A DNA stretch of 64,000 bases, taken from positions 4,990,501 to 5,054,500 of the forward strand of contig NZ_CP083746.1 of NCBI RefSeq assembly GCF_020151015.1, read 5' to 3'. This document shows positions 43,808 through 54,466 of the stretch, one piece after another (the first letter of the stretch is position 1; every line of letters starts with the position of its first letter). The notes beneath the pieces were generated by a model that made no database searches, was not told where the DNA came from, and saw only the letters and a list, made by a program, of their open reading frames with translations. This DNA comes from Pseudomonas sp. p1(2021b). GTDB lineage: Bacteria; Pseudomonadota; Gammaproteobacteria; Pseudomonadales; Pseudomonadaceae. The translations under genes and the position numbers were made by a program.

Positions 43808-45196
43808 ATGCACGTCGCGCCCACCACCGAACTCAAGGCTCTGCTGCGCCTGGCCGGCCCGCTGATCGCCTCGCAGTTGGCGCACATGCTGATGGTGCTG
43901 ACCGACACCCTGATGATGGCCCGCATCAGCCCCCAGGCCCTGGCCGGTGGCGGCCTGGGCGCGGCCAGCTATTCGTTCGTGTCGATCTTCTGCCTGGGCG
44001 TGATTGCCGCAGTCGGCACATTGGTCGCCATTCGCCAGGGCGCAGGCGATGTGCCCGGCGCGACCCGGCTGGCGCAGAACGGCCTTTGGCTGGCCTGGGG
44101 CCTGGCCCTGGTGGCCGGGCTGGTGCTGTGGAACCTGGAGCCGGCCCTACTGCTGTTCGGCCAGAAGCCCGAGAACGTCGCCTCGGCCATGGAATTCCTC
44201 ACCCTGCTGCCTCTGGCCCTGCCCGGCTACCTGACGTTCATGGCCTTGCGCGGCTTCACCAGCGCCCTGGGCCGTTCGACGCCGGTGATGGTGATCAGCC
44301 TGGTGGGCACGGTGCTCAACTACCTGTTCAACCACGCCTTGATCGAAGGCATGTTCGGCCTGCCCAAGCTGGGCCTGATGGGCATCGGCCTGGTCACCGC
44401 CGTGGTGTCCATGGGCATGGCCATCGCCCTGGCGCTGTATATCCGCTGGCACAAGGCCTATGCCGACTACCCGCTGCGCAAGGGCCTGTCGCGGCCCTCG
44501 CTGCCGGCGCTGCGCGAGCTGTGGCGCCTGGGCCTGCCGATCGGCGGCACCTACATGGTGGAGGTCGGCCTGTTCGCCTTCGCCGCCCTGTGCATGGGTG
44601 TGCTGGGCAGCACAGAGCTGGCGGCACATCAGATCGCCCTGCAGATCGTCTCCACGGCGTTCATGGTGCCGACGGGGCTGTCCTATGCCGTGACCATGCG
44701 CGTGGGCTTGTACTACGGTGCAGGCAACCTGTTGGCAGCACGCAGTGCCGGGCGGGTGGGGATCGGCTTCGGGGCGATGATCATGTTCGCCTTCGCGGCG
44801 CTGTTCTGGCTGCTGCCTGAGGCACTGGTGGCGTTGTTCATCGACCGGAACGACCCGGCCTTCGCGGCGATCTTCCAGCTGGCCGTGAGCCTGTTGATGG
44901 TGGCGGCCTGGTTTGAGTTGTTCGATGGCATGCAAACCATCGCCATGGGCTCGATCCGTGGCCTGAAGGACGCTAAGACCACCTTCCTCATCGGCCTGTG
45001 CTGCTACTGGCTGGTGGGCGCGCCCAGCGCCTGGCTGTTCACCTTCACCCTCGGTGGTGGTGCGGTGGGCGTGTGGTGGGGCCTGGCATTGGGGCTGGCC
45101 TGTGCGGCGGTGGCGCTGACCATCGGCTTCGAGTGGCGGACCCGGCGGTTGCTGGGCAAAGCGCAGAAGGCAGCAGCGGAAGTAGTGTCGGTTTGA
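43808..45196 (+). CDS. MATE-family multidrug efflux transporter
   Basis: 462 residues with 12 predicted membrane helices and two-fold MATE repeats. The first helix contains LIASQLAHMLMVLTDTLMMAR and the second repeat GLPIGGTYMVEVGLFAFAA. NorM-like proteins export cationic drugs in exchange for Na+ or H+. I chose 43808 (with AGGACA upstream) because an earlier in-frame start overlaps the probable promoter shared with the LysR gene. Confidence 0.9.
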   Translation: MHVAPTTELKALLRLAGPLIASQLAHMLMVLTDTLMMARISPQALAGGGLGAASYSFVSIFCLGVIAAVGTLVAIRQGAGDVPGATRLAQNGLWLAWGLALVAGLVLWNLEPALLLFGQKPENVASAMEFLTLLPLALPGYLTFMALRGFTSALGRSTPVMVISLVGTVLNYLFNHALIEGMFGLPKLGLMGIGLVTAVVSMGMAIALALYIRWHKAYADYPLRKGLSRPSLPALRELWRLGLPIGGTYMVEVGLFAFAALCMGVLGSTELAAHQIALQIVSTAFMVPTGLSYAVTMRVGLYYGAGNLLAARSAGRVGIGFGAMIMFAFAALFWLLPEALVALFIDRNDPAFAAIFQLAVSLLMVAAWFELFDGMQTIAMGSIRGLKDAKTTFLIGLCCYWLVGAPSAWLFTFTLGGGAVGVWWGLALGLACAAVALTIGFEWRTRRLLGKAQKAAAEVVSV

Positions 45197-45199
45197 GCC

Positions 45200-45272
45200 T
45201 TGGGGCCGCCTTGCGGCCCTTTCCGCTCCTACAGTCAGCACGCGCCGGGAGCGGCCTTGTGCCGCGATGGAG
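45200..45272. repeat. Partial REP inverted pair after the MATE gene
   Basis: GGGGCCGCCTTGCGGCCCTT and TCCGCTCCTACAG face GGGAGCGGCCTTGTGCCGCG. The left unit lacks its central block, making an imperfect pair. Confidence 0.7.
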
Positions 45273-45292
45273 GGCAAAACCCTCCCCTTCAA

Positions 45293-46957
45293 TTACAGGC
45301 TCATCACCTGCGGCCCTGTCGCCCGCTGCAGGTAGCTCACCAGCTCATCCACCGGCAACGGCTTGCTGACCAGGAAGCCCTGCACCTGATCACAGCCAAA
45401 CCCCTGCAGCAACGCCAACTGTTCCTGCGTCTCCACCCCTTCGGCGACCACCTCCAGGTTGAGGTTGTGCGCCAGGTTGATCATCGCATGTACCAGCTTG
45501 CGGTTCTCCTCGCGCAGCTCCATACCGGCGACGAAGCTGCGATCGACCTTGAGCAAGGTGATCGGCAGGCTGTTCAGGTGCACGAATGATGAAAAGCCCG
45601 TGCCGAAGTCATCCAGCGAGAACCGAACCCCCAGGCGCCCCAGGGCATCCATGGTCTGCTGTACCAACTCGTTGCGGCGCATCACCGCGGTTTCGGTGAG
45701 TTCGAATTCCAGCCAACGTGCGTCGACGCCATGCTCGATGATCAGGCGGCTCAAGGTGGCCAGCAGCTGGCTGTCCTGGAACTGGCGGAAGCTCAGGTTC
45801 ACCGCCATGTGCAGCGGCGCCAGGCCGCCTTCGCTCAGGGCCTGCATATCGCGCAGGGCGCGGGAAATCACCCAGTAGCCCAGCGGCACAATCAGGCCGC
45901 TCTGTTCGGCCAGGGGCACGAATTCGCTCGGTGGCAACAGCCCGCGCTCGGCGTGGCGCCAGCGCACCAGGGCCTCGAGCCCGACGATACGCCCATCGGC
46001 GAGGCTCAACCGTGGCTGGTAATGCAGCTCCAGCTCGTCGCGGCGCAGCGCCCGGCGCAGTTCGCCTTCCAGGTCAGCGAGGCTGCGGGCGTTGCGGTTG
46101 ATCCGTTCGTTGAACACATGGAAGGTGCAGCCCTGGCTGCCCTTGGCCTGGCGCATGGCGATGTGGGCATGCCACATCAGCGGGTCGGCGCCGGCCTGGG
46201 CACGGGCATGGGCCACGCCCAGGCTGCAACCGAGCAGCAGGCTCTCGCCATCTATCCAGTAGGGCTCGGCCAAGGCCTCGACGATGCGTTCGGCCACCGA
46301 CTCGGCACGGCCGGCATCGCGCCGGGTATCGATCAGCAGGGCGAACTCGTCGCTGCCCAGGCGCGCCAACTGGTCACCGGCTTCCAGCTGCTGCTTCAGG
46401 CGTGCCACCACCTGCAGGATCAGCCGGTCGCCCCCCTGGTGGCCAAGGGCATCGTTGACATGGCGGAAGTTGTCCAGGTCCAGATGGCCAAGGGCGACGC
46501 CGCGGCCTTCGTTCTGCGCCAGGCGCGCGACCAGCAGGGCCTGGAAGCCCTGGCGATTGGCGATGCCGGTCAGTGGGTCCTGCTCGGCCAAGCGCTGAAG
46601 CGTTGCCACCAGCACACCCCGCTCGCGCACGTGGCGCAGGGAACGGCGCAAGGCATCGCTGTTCAACTGCCCGCGCACCAGCCAGTCGCTCACCGCCGCT
46701 GGCGGCGTCTCGGGCTCATCGTCGAGCAGCAGGATGGTCGGCAGCTCGCAGCGGCCCGGGGCCGGCTGCAGGGCTGGCGTCGCCAGCACCACAGCGTGGC
46801 GGTCATGGGTGAACAGGCTGTCGACCGACTCCCAGTTCGGTGCGGTCAGCAATACCGCACTGCCCGCCAACGGCTGCAAGCACTCGCGCAGCAGGGCGGC
46901 CCATTCCGGCTCATCGGCCAACAGCAGCAAACGCAACGGTTCGACAGGCGTGGACAA
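45293..46957 (-). CDS. GGDEF-EAL protein with degenerate GGDEF site
   Basis: 554 residues: an N-terminal receiver-like fold (1-118) that lacks a clear phospho-acceptor pattern, a GGDEF domain (about 122-285) with the signature changed to GSDEF (201-205), and an EAL domain (300-550) with EALVRWRH (328-335) and the DDFGTGFSS loop. The EAL catalytic motifs look complete, so c-di-GMP phosphodiesterase activity is likely. The GGDEF half may have reduced or only regulatory function. Soluble. Confidence 0.88.
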   Translation of the reverse strand: MSTPVEPLRLLLLADEPEWAALLRECLQPLAGSAVLLTAPNWESVDSLFTHDRHAVVLATPALQPAPGRCELPTILLLDDEPETPPAAVSDWLVRGQLNSDALRRSLRHVRERGVLVATLQRLAEQDPLTGIANRQGFQALLVARLAQNEGRGVALGHLDLDNFRHVNDALGHQGGDRLILQVVARLKQQLEAGDQLARLGSDEFALLIDTRRDAGRAESVAERIVEALAEPYWIDGESLLLGCSLGVAHARAQAGADPLMWHAHIAMRQAKGSQGCTFHVFNERINRNARSLADLEGELRRALRRDELELHYQPRLSLADGRIVGLEALVRWRHAERGLLPPSEFVPLAEQSGLIVPLGYWVISRALRDMQALSEGGLAPLHMAVNLSFRQFQDSQLLATLSRLIIEHGVDARWLEFELTETAVMRRNELVQQTMDALGRLGVRFSLDDFGTGFSSFVHLNSLPITLLKVDRSFVAGMELREENRKLVHAMINLAHNLNLEVVAEGVETQEQLALLQGFGCDQVQGFLVSKPLPVDELVSYLQRATGPQVMSL

Positions 46958-47164
46958 GCGGGCTCCTCAGGCTTGGACGGTAGAACGGCGAGCGCAGGCA
47001 TCCCCACCTCATGAGTGAAAATGATTTTTACTCCAGGTGCCATTCCTTGGCCAGCATCCCGACGCATTATGTCGTGCATCCTGCGCGAAACCGACGAAAG
47101 CGGCAAATCTGATTCATGCACTGCGTCACACTGTCAGACGGTCGCGCCACAACCGCCCCATGCC

Positions 47165-47173
47165 TGCTAGAAT
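47165..47173 (+). promoter_or_regulatory. Possible extended -10 of rep
   Basis: TGCTAGAAT, an extended -10, lies 35 bp upstream of the rep ATG. No clear -35. Confidence 0.35.
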
Positions 47174-47208
47174 GCGCGGCTATTTTCTGGTGACCCCCGG
47201 TTTCTAGC

Positions 47209-49218
47209 ATGTCCCGACTCAATCCCCGGCAACAGGAAGCCTGTGACTACGTCGGCGGCCCTCTATTGGTGCTCGCCGGTGCAGGCTCCGGCAAGACCAG
47301 CGTGATCACACGCAAGATCGCCCACCTCATCCAGAACTGCGGCATCCGTGCCCAGTACATCGTGGCCATGACCTTCACCAACAAGGCGGCGCGCGAGATG
47401 AAGGAGCGGGTCGGCACCCTGCTGCGTCCCGGCGAAGGCCGCGGCCTGACCGTGTGCACCTTCCACAACCTGGGCCTGAACATCATCCGCAAGGAGCACG
47501 AACGCCTGGGCTACAAACCTGGCTTCTCGATCTTCGACGAAACCGACATCAAGGCATTGCTGTCGGACATCATGCAGAAGGAATACTCCGGCGACGACGG
47601 CATCGACGAGATCAAGAACATGATCGGTGCCTGGAAGAACGACCTGATCCTGCCGGCCGAGGCCCTGGAAAAGGCGCGCAACCCGCGCGAGCAGACCGCC
47701 GCCATCGTCTACACCCATTACCAGCGCACGCTCAAGGCGTACAACGCGGTGGACTTCGACGACCTCATCCTGCTGCCGGTGAAGCTGTTCGAGGAACACA
47801 AGGATGTCCTGGAGCGCTGGCAGAACCGCGTGCGCTACCTGCTGGTGGACGAATACCAGGACACCAACGCCAGCCAGTACCTGCTGGTGAAGATGCTGAT
47901 CGGCATGCGCAACCAGTTCACCGTGGTGGGCGACGACGACCAGTCGATCTATGCCTGGCGCGGCGCCCGCCCGGAAAACCTCATGCTGCTCAAGGAGGAC
48001 TACCCCTCCTTGAAGGTGGTGATGCTGGAGCAGAACTACCGCTCCACCAGCCGCATCCTGCGCTGCGCCAACGTGCTGATCGCCAACAACCCCCACGCTT
48101 TCGAGAAGCAGCTGTGGAGCGAGATGGGCGTGGGTGACGAGATCCGCGTGATCCGCTGCAAGAACGAGGAAGCCGAGGCCGAGCGCGTGGCCATGGAGAT
48201 CCTCACCCTGCACCTGCGCACCGACCGGCCCTACAGCGACTTCGCGATCCTCTACCGGGGCAACTACCAGGCCAAGCTGATCGAACTCAAGCTCCAGCAC
48301 CACCAGGTGCCCTACCGCCTTTCCGGCGGCAACAGCTTCTTCGGGCGCCAGGAAGTCAAGGACCTCATGGCCTACCTGCGCCTGCTGGTCAACCCGGACG
48401 ACGACAACGCCTACCTGCGCGTGATCAACGTGCCGCGCCGGGAGATCGGCTCCACGACCCTGGAAAAGCTCGGCAACTATGCCACCGAGCGTGGCGTGTC
48501 GATGTATGCCGCCAGCGAGGAGCTGGGCCTGGGCGAGCACCTCGATGCCCGCTATACCGAGCGCCTGCAGCGCTTCAAGCATTGGCTCGACGGGGTGCGC
48601 CAGCGCGTGGCCCTGGAAGACCCGATCGCCGCCCTGCACGACATGGTCCGCGACATCGACTACGAGAACTGGATCCGCCAGAACACCGCCAGCGACAAAG
48701 CCGCAGAGTTTCGTATCAGCAACGTCTGGTTCCTGATCGATGCCCTGAAGAACACCCTCGAGAAGGACGAAGAGGGTGATATGACCATCGAGGACGCCAT
48801 CGGCAAGCTGGTGCTGCGCGACATGCTCGAGCGCCAGCAGGAAGAGGAAGAAAACGCCGAAGGCGTGCAGATGATGACCCTGCACGCCTCCAAGGGCCTG
48901 GAGTTCCCTTACGTGTTCATCATGGGTATGGAGGAGGAAATCCTCCCGCACCGCTCCAGCATCGAGGCCGACACCATCGAGGAAGAGCGGCGCCTGGCCT
49001 ACGTGGGCATTACCCGCGCGCGCCAGACCCTGGCGTTCACCTTCGCCGCCAAGCGCAAGCAGTACGGCGAAATCATCGACTGCACGCCCAGCCGGTTCCT
49101 CGACGAACTGCCGCCGGACGACCTGGCCTGGGAAGGCCTGGACGATGCGCCAGTCGAGGTGAAGGCCGCTCGCGGCAACAACGCACTGGCCGACATCCGG
49201 GCAATGCTCAAACGCTGA
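47209..49218 (+). CDS. rep: ATP-dependent DNA helicase Rep
   Basis: 669 residues of the UvrD/Rep SF1A helicases. Walker A is AGAGSGKT (23-30), motif II is LLVDEYQDTN, motif III is VVGDDDQSIYAWRGA, motif VI is VGITRARQTL, and the C-terminus has the Rep-type PSRFLDELP. It is a 3'-5' helicase that clears proteins ahead of replication forks. Length and motif content favour Rep over UvrD. Confidence 0.95.
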   Translation: MSRLNPRQQEACDYVGGPLLVLAGAGSGKTSVITRKIAHLIQNCGIRAQYIVAMTFTNKAAREMKERVGTLLRPGEGRGLTVCTFHNLGLNIIRKEHERLGYKPGFSIFDETDIKALLSDIMQKEYSGDDGIDEIKNMIGAWKNDLILPAEALEKARNPREQTAAIVYTHYQRTLKAYNAVDFDDLILLPVKLFEEHKDVLERWQNRVRYLLVDEYQDTNASQYLLVKMLIGMRNQFTVVGDDDQSIYAWRGARPENLMLLKEDYPSLKVVMLEQNYRSTSRILRCANVLIANNPHAFEKQLWSEMGVGDEIRVIRCKNEEAEAERVAMEILTLHLRTDRPYSDFAILYRGNYQAKLIELKLQHHQVPYRLSGGNSFFGRQEVKDLMAYLRLLVNPDDDNAYLRVINVPRREIGSTTLEKLGNYATERGVSMYAASEELGLGEHLDARYTERLQRFKHWLDGVRQRVALEDPIAALHDMVRDIDYENWIRQNTASDKAAEFRISNVWFLIDALKNTLEKDEEGDMTIEDAIGKLVLRDMLERQQEEEENAEGVQMMTLHASKGLEFPYVFIMGMEEEILPHRSSIEADTIEEERRLAYVGITRARQTLAFTFAAKRKQYGEIIDCTPSRFLDELPPDDLAWEGLDDAPVEVKAARGNNALADIRAMLKR

Positions 49219-49236
49219 CCAACCCTTACTCTTTAA

Positions 49237-49863
<627 letters not shown>

Positions 49864-49871
49864 TGACCCTA

Positions 49872-49975
49872 GGGGCCGCTGTGCGGCCCTTTCGCGGCAC
49901 AAGGCCGCTCCTACAGAAGATCGCGCTCCCTGTAGGAGCGGCCTTGTGCCGCGAAAGGGCTGCACAGCAGCCCCG
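49872..49975. repeat. REP inverted pair after xpt
   Basis: GCGGCACAAGGCCGCTCCTA and its inverse TAGGAGCGGCCTTGTGCCGC, with outer arms GGGGCCGCTGTGCGGCCC / GGGCTGCACAGCAGCCCC. Convergent space between xpt and the CoA-hydrolase gene. Confidence 0.92.
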
Positions 49976-49983
49976 GCCATTCA

Positions 49984-51843
49984 TCAGGTTGCCGCTAACC
50001 CCGCCAGCAACAGCCGCTGATACAGCTCTTCCTTGAGCCCCTGCGGCAGCTCCAGCCCCATCCGCGCCAAGTGCGCCGGATACGCCTCGGGCGCGGGCGC
50101 GTCCAGCGCCGCCTTGCCCAGCTCCAGCACCTCGCTCAGCTTGAACTTGCTCTTGAGCCAGTTCAGCGCGCGTAGCAAATCCCGCTCTTCGGCCGTGAAG
50201 TCGCACCCCAGCGGATACTCCGGGAACAACCGCCCATGTTGCTCGCGGATCGCCTCCAGGCGCTCGGGCGTGTTATCGGTGAAGCGGGCATCCAGCTGGA
50301 AGTCTTTCGGCAGCTTGCCCGCTGCCTTGGCCTGCTCCATCAATTGCGGCTGGAAGCGCGAATCGCTGATCGCCAGCAACCTGGCGATCACCTCGCTGTC
50401 GGTCTGCCCGCGTAGGTCGGCGATGCCGTACTCGGTCACCACGATGTCGCGCAGATGCCGAGGGATGGTGCAATGGCCGTAGCTCCAGAACAGATTGGAA
50501 GTGACCTCGCCCCCTGCCTCACGCCAGCTGCGCAGCAGCAGGATCGAGCGCCCGCCTTCCAGGGCATGGCCCTGGGCGACGAAGTTGTATTGCCCGCCCA
50601 CGCCACTGAGCACCCGCCCGTCCTCGAGCTGGTCGGCCACGCCAGCACCCAGCAAGGTCATGCCGAACACCGTGTTGACGAAGCGGGCATCACGGCGCTG
50701 GCGGCGCTTGAGCGCTTCTTGGCCATACAGCTCGTTGATGAAGCCGATGCCGGTCATGGCGAAGCGCCTACGTTGCTCGAGGGGCATTTCCCGCAAGCGC
50801 TGGTAGAACGCCTGCGGGCCCAGGAAGAACCCGCCGTGGACCAGGACCCCGCGCTCATCGGCCGGGCGCCGGATCACCCCTGCGTCAGCCAGGGCCAGCA
50901 AGCCGTTGACGAACATCTCGCTGCAGCCGTACAGCCCTTGGGCGAAGGCATCCAGGCCTCCTTCCCGGTCGATCAGGGCCTGCCATGGAGCGATGTCCAA
51001 CGCCCCAAGCACCGCACGATAACCGGCGTTGTCCCCCTGGCGGGCCAGCAGCGCGGCAGCCACCGCATCACCCATGGCGCCGATGCCGATCTGCAGGGTG
51101 CCGCCGTCGCGCACCAAGGCACTGGCATGCAGGCCGATGCAGTGGTCCTGGGTCGATACCGGCATGTTCGGCGTGGAGAACAACCGGCGCCGCTCCGGCT
51201 CTTCGATCAACAGGTCGAAATCACCCTCGCCCAGTTCGGCATCGCCAGGCATGTAGGGCAGCTCGGTGTGCGCCTGGCCGAGCAGCAGGATGGTTTCGCC
51301 CGCAGCGCGGCGGCGGGCCAGCATCGGCAGCAGGTCGAGGGTGATGTCCGGGTTGCAGGCCAGGCTGAGCTTGCCGGGGCGCTCGGGCGTGGTGGCCACC
51401 AGTTGGGCGACCAGGTTCAAACCCTTGGCGTTGATGTCGCGCGCCGCATGGCTGTAGTTGCTGCTGACATAATCCTGCTGTGCCGCTTCGCTGTGCAGCA
51501 GGCTGCCCGGCTGCAGGAAGAACTGCTCGATGCGGATGTTCGCAGGCAGGGTGTCGTTGCGCAGGTCGGCAAGGTAGTCGAGCTCTTCGTAGTCGGCGAA
51601 GACCCGCTCGATGAACGGCTCCAGGAAGCGCCGCTGCAGCCCATCGCCCAGCGGCGGGCGGCCCAAGCTCAGGGCGGTGTAGATCGTCAGTTGGCGCTCG
51701 GGCAGCTCGCGCATCCGGGCGTACAGAGCGTTGACGAAGGCATTGGGTTTGCCCAGGCCCAGGGGCAGGCCCATGTGGATATGGGCAGGCAGGCGGGCGA
51801 GGACCTGTTCTACCGCCTGGTCGATGGAAACGCGTTGCGTCAT
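49984..51843 (-). CDS. Acetyl-CoA hydrolase/CoA-transferase family protein
   Basis: 619 residues. The two-domain CoA-transferase fold has the C-terminal signature VVTEYGIADLRG and SGVGGQYNFVAQG, and an active-site Glu is expected in the EYGIA region. Members hydrolyse acetyl-CoA or move CoA between acetate and succinate or propionate. The specificity is not evident. The ATG at 51841-51843 gives MTQRVSIDQAVEQVLARL; further in-frame upstream starts would lie in a REP. Confidence 0.85.
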   Translation of the reverse strand: MTQRVSIDQAVEQVLARLPAHIHMGLPLGLGKPNAFVNALYARMRELPERQLTIYTALSLGRPPLGDGLQRRFLEPFIERVFADYEELDYLADLRNDTLPANIRIEQFFLQPGSLLHSEAAQQDYVSSNYSHAARDINAKGLNLVAQLVATTPERPGKLSLACNPDITLDLLPMLARRRAAGETILLLGQAHTELPYMPGDAELGEGDFDLLIEEPERRRLFSTPNMPVSTQDHCIGLHASALVRDGGTLQIGIGAMGDAVAAALLARQGDNAGYRAVLGALDIAPWQALIDREGGLDAFAQGLYGCSEMFVNGLLALADAGVIRRPADERGVLVHGGFFLGPQAFYQRLREMPLEQRRRFAMTGIGFINELYGQEALKRRQRRDARFVNTVFGMTLLGAGVADQLEDGRVLSGVGGQYNFVAQGHALEGGRSILLLRSWREAGGEVTSNLFWSYGHCTIPRHLRDIVVTEYGIADLRGQTDSEVIARLLAISDSRFQPQLMEQAKAAGKLPKDFQLDARFTDNTPERLEAIREQHGRLFPEYPLGCDFTAEERDLLRALNWLKSKFKLSEVLELGKAALDAPAPEAYPAHLARMGLELPQGLKEELYQRLLLAGLAAT

Positions 51844-51911
51844 CTGGGCCTCCTGTGAATATCCGTACATGCAGGGATTGGACATGGGCTTTGGACAGGT
51901 TGCTGAACATG

Positions 51912-52010
51912 CCGCCCCAATCGCGGGACAAGCCCGCTCCCACAGGTTTCGCGCCGCTCTGGAGGGTAGCATTGAACCTGTGGGGCTTGTCCCGCGATGG
52001 GGCCGGCGAG
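51912..52010. repeat. REP inverted pair
   Basis: CGCGGGACAAGCCCGCTCCC and the shortened inverse GGGGCTTGTCCCGCG, with CCACAGGTTT / GAACCTGTGG arms. It lies between the CoA-hydrolase promoter and the cytochrome c5 gene end. Confidence 0.88.
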
Positions 52011-52022
52011 TCCTAAAATACA

Positions 52023-52046
52023 AAGCCCGCCATGGAAGGCGGGCTT
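52023..52046 (-). terminator. Intrinsic terminator of the cytochrome c5 gene
   Basis: 9-bp stem AAGCCCGCC / GGCGGGCTT. On the minus strand it is followed by TGTATTTTAG. It lies 25 bp after the cytochrome stop. Confidence 0.8.
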
Positions 52047-52070
52047 GCGGGTAAGGAAATCAGGCTGGGT

Positions 52071-52493
52071 TCAAAGCCCCGACATCTTCTTGATGGCGCC
52101 CTTGAGTTCTTCGTCCGAGCAGTCGGCGCAGGTGCCTTTCGGCGGCATGGCGTTGATGCCGGTGATGGCCTTGGCCAGGATGCCGTCGAGGCCGCCCTGG
52201 TGGTCCGCGCGTTCCTTCCAAGCGGCGGTGTCGCCGATCTTCGGCGCGCCGAGCAGGCCGCTGCCATGGCAGGCGTTGCAGTGCTTGGCGATGACCTCGT
52301 CCGGTGTCTTGGCGCCGCCACCACCCGCGGTGGCAGCCACGGCCATGCCTTTGCATTCCTGGCCCTGGACGCACACCTGGCCGACCGGCTCGAGGCGCTT
52401 GGCAAGGTCGTCGTTGGTCGCAGCGGTTGCGCTCATTGCCCAAAGGGCGAATACGGCTGCTGGTACCGCCAGCATCTTCTTGATTTGGTTCAC
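52071..52493 (-). CDS. Cytochrome c5 (class I)
   Basis: 140 residues with a secretion signal (MNQIKKMLAVPAAVFALWAM, then SATA/AT cleavage). The heme-binding CNACH is at 72-76, the axial Met is in INAMPPKG, and a CADC pair probably forms a disulfide. It is a periplasmic electron carrier. I used the GTG at 52491-52493, which places the signal peptide at the N-terminus with GAGGGTG upstream; longer frames have no signal. Confidence 0.9.
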   Translation of the reverse strand: MNQIKKMLAVPAAVFALWAMSATAATNDDLAKRLEPVGQVCVQGQECKGMAVAATAGGGGAKTPDEVIAKHCNACHGSGLLGAPKIGDTAAWKERADHQGGLDGILAKAITGINAMPPKGTCADCSDEELKGAIKKMSGL

Positions 52494-52629
52494 GCGAACA
52501 CCCTCATGGTGGCTAATCACGCCCGCGGCGACGGATCTGCGAGCGTTTGAAAGTATAGCGGGAACCCAGGGCCCGTGAAACGACCCCACAAGGGAAAGGG
52601 ATATTGCCGCAACAATGCACTGCGCTGGA

Positions 52630-53178
52630 TCAAAAGTTCGACGGTGTCGCTGCACTGATCAGCCGGGCAGGCTCGTCGAAGGGGTTGCGAAAACGGTGCG
52701 GCCGGGTGCTTTCGAAGTAATAGCTGTCGCCTGCTTCGAGGACGAAAGTCTCGGTACCGACCACCAGTTCCAGGCGCCCTTCCAGCAGGATGCCGGTTTC
52801 CTCGCCGTCGTGGGTGAGCATTTCCTCACCGGTGTCGGCGCCAGGCGGGTACACCTCATTGAGGAAGGCGATGGCCCGGTTGGGGTGCGACTTGCCCACC
52901 AGCTTCATGGTCACCGCACCGTCGGAGATGTCGATCAGCTCGTGGGCCTTGTAGACGATCTGGGTCGGACTTTCGGGGGCGAGCTCGACAGAAAAGAATT
53001 CCACCATCGACATGGGAATGCCACTGAGCACCTTGCGCAGGGAGCTGATCGATGGGCTCACGCTGTTCTTCTCGATCATCGAGATGGTGCTGTTGGTAAC
53101 GCCCGCGCGCTTGGCGAGTTCACGCTGGGACAGGCCCTTGAGCTTGCGGATGGCTTGCAGTCGTTCACCGACGTCCAA
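52630..53178 (-). CDS. XRE-cupin transcriptional regulator
   Basis: 182 residues: an N-terminal XRE HTH (about 3-57, LSQRELAKRAGVTNSTISMI) and a C-terminal cupin (about 110-180, GEETGILLEGRLELVVG). It belongs to the PuuR-like group that often controls putrescine or amino-acid catabolism. The TTG at 53176-53178 is preferred because AGGAGG lies 8 bp upstream (53187-53192) and it gives the family start LDVGERLQAIRKLKG. It is upstream of the alanine racemase gene on the same strand but separated by about 110 bp. Confidence 0.86.
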   Translation of the reverse strand: MDVGERLQAIRKLKGLSQRELAKRAGVTNSTISMIEKNSVSPSISSLRKVLSGIPMSMVEFFSVELAPESPTQIVYKAHELIDISDGAVTMKLVGKSHPNRAIAFLNEVYPPGADTGEEMLTHDGEETGILLEGRLELVVGTETFVLEAGDSYYFESTRPHRFRNPFDEPARLISAATPSNF

Positions 53179-53288
53179 AGCTGGAGCCTCCTGAAACGGT
53201 CGAGGTGGGAGCAAAGTGTGAACGATATGATGGCGATGCCGTTCAGTATTTACAACACTTTACCCCGCAGCCTGTCCGCTTCGGCCGC

Positions 53289-54362
53289 TTATTCGCCGAT
53301 GTAGTCCAGCGGTACGCGCTTGAGGTTACAGAAGATCTGGTACGGGATCATGCCCGCCTGGGCCGCCACCTCGCTGGCCAGCACCTGCTTGCCCCACAGC
53401 TCCACCGGGCTGCCGAGGGTCGCCTCGGGCACGTCGGTCAGGTCGATGCAGAGCATGTCCATGGACACCCGCCCGATCAGTTGGCTGCGCTTGCCGGCGA
53501 CCATCACCGGGGTGCCGGTGGGCGCCTGGCGCGGGTAGCCATCGGCATAGCCCATGGCGACCACGCCGACCCGGGTCGGGCGTGGGGTGATGAACTTGGC
53601 GCCGTAGCCCACCGGCTCGCCGGCCGGCAGTTCACGCACGCCGATGACGCGTGATTGCAAGGTCATCACCGGTTGCAGGCGCTCGGCCTGGGGCTGGGAG
53701 ACTTCGAAGGGCGTGGCACCGTAGAGCATGATACCCGGGCGAACCCAGTCGCTCGGCACCTGAGGCCAACCCAGGACCGCGGGCGAATTGCGCAGGCTGC
53801 ATTCGGCGGCCAGGCCCTGACGGGCGGCTTCGAACACCGCCACCTGCTGCGACGTGGCGTCCGCGTCCAGTTCATCGGCCCGGGCGAAGTGGCTCATGAG
53901 CACGATGCGTGCGACCTTGCCGCTGGCCAGCAGGCGCTGGTAGGCCTCCTGGTAGTCCTTCGGGTGCAGGCCAACACGATGCATGCCGGTGTCCATCTTC
54001 AGCCAGACGGTCAGTGGCTTGTGGACGGTTGTCTGCTCGATCGCTTCCAGCTGCCACAGCGACTGCACCACGCACCACAGGTCGTGCTCGGCGATCAGCG
54101 CCAGCTCGCTGGCTTCGAAGAAACCTTCTAGCAGCAGCACCGGCGCCTTGATCCCGGCGGCACGCAGCTCGAGCGCTTCCTCGATGCAGGCCACCGCAAA
54201 GCCGTCGGCTTCGGTTTCCAGGGCCAGGGCACAACGCACTGCGCCATGCCCGTAGGCATCGGCCTTGATCACGGCCAGGGCCTTGGCACCGGCCAGTTCA
54301 CGGGCCAGGCGATAGTTGTGGCGAAGGGCTTGGAGGTCGATGAGGGCACGGGCGGGACGCAT
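53289..54362 (-). CDS. dadX: Alanine racemase (catabolic, DadX type)
   Basis: 357 residues. The PLP-binding Lys33 is in [11 protein letters not shown], the second catalytic Tyr in VGYGAKF, and the C-terminal [10 protein letters not shown] signature is present. It interconverts L- and D-alanine. It is paired with dadA on the same strand (dadA at 54467-55768), so the catabolic role is favoured over the biosynthetic alr. Length and motifs are complete. Confidence 0.92.
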   Translation of the reverse strand: MRPARALIDLQALRHNYRLARELAGAKALAVIKADAYGHGAVRCALALETEADGFAVACIEEALELRAAGIKAPVLLLEGFFEASELALIAEHDLWCVVQSLWQLEAIEQTTVHKPLTVWLKMDTGMHRVGLHPKDYQEAYQRLLASGKVARIVLMSHFARADELDADATSQQVAVFEAARQGLAAECSLRNSPAVLGWPQVPSDWVRPGIMLYGATPFEVSQPQAERLQPVMTLQSRVIGVRELPAGEPVGYGAKFITPRPTRVGVVAMGYADGYPRQAPTGTPVMVAGKRSQLIGRVSMDMLCIDLTDVPEATLGSPVELWGKQVLASEVAAQAGMIPYQIFCNLKRVPLDYIGE

Positions 54363-54403
54363 GGCGGCAGCCTTATGGTGGTTCAGGTTGAAGTCGGTGT
54401 TGC

Positions 54404-54452
54404 CCATCGCCGGCAAACCGGCAACCACACAGGGTTGCCGGCGATAGGGCCG
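54404..54452. repeat. Inverted repeat (REP variant) between dadA and dadX
   Basis: CCCATCGCCGGCAAACCGGC and GTTGCCGGCGATAGGG pair around ACCACACAG. It is a REP-like hairpin of the CCGGC type inside the dadA-dadX transcript. Confidence 0.65.
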
Positions 54453-54466
54453 GTGAAGCAGGCCAA

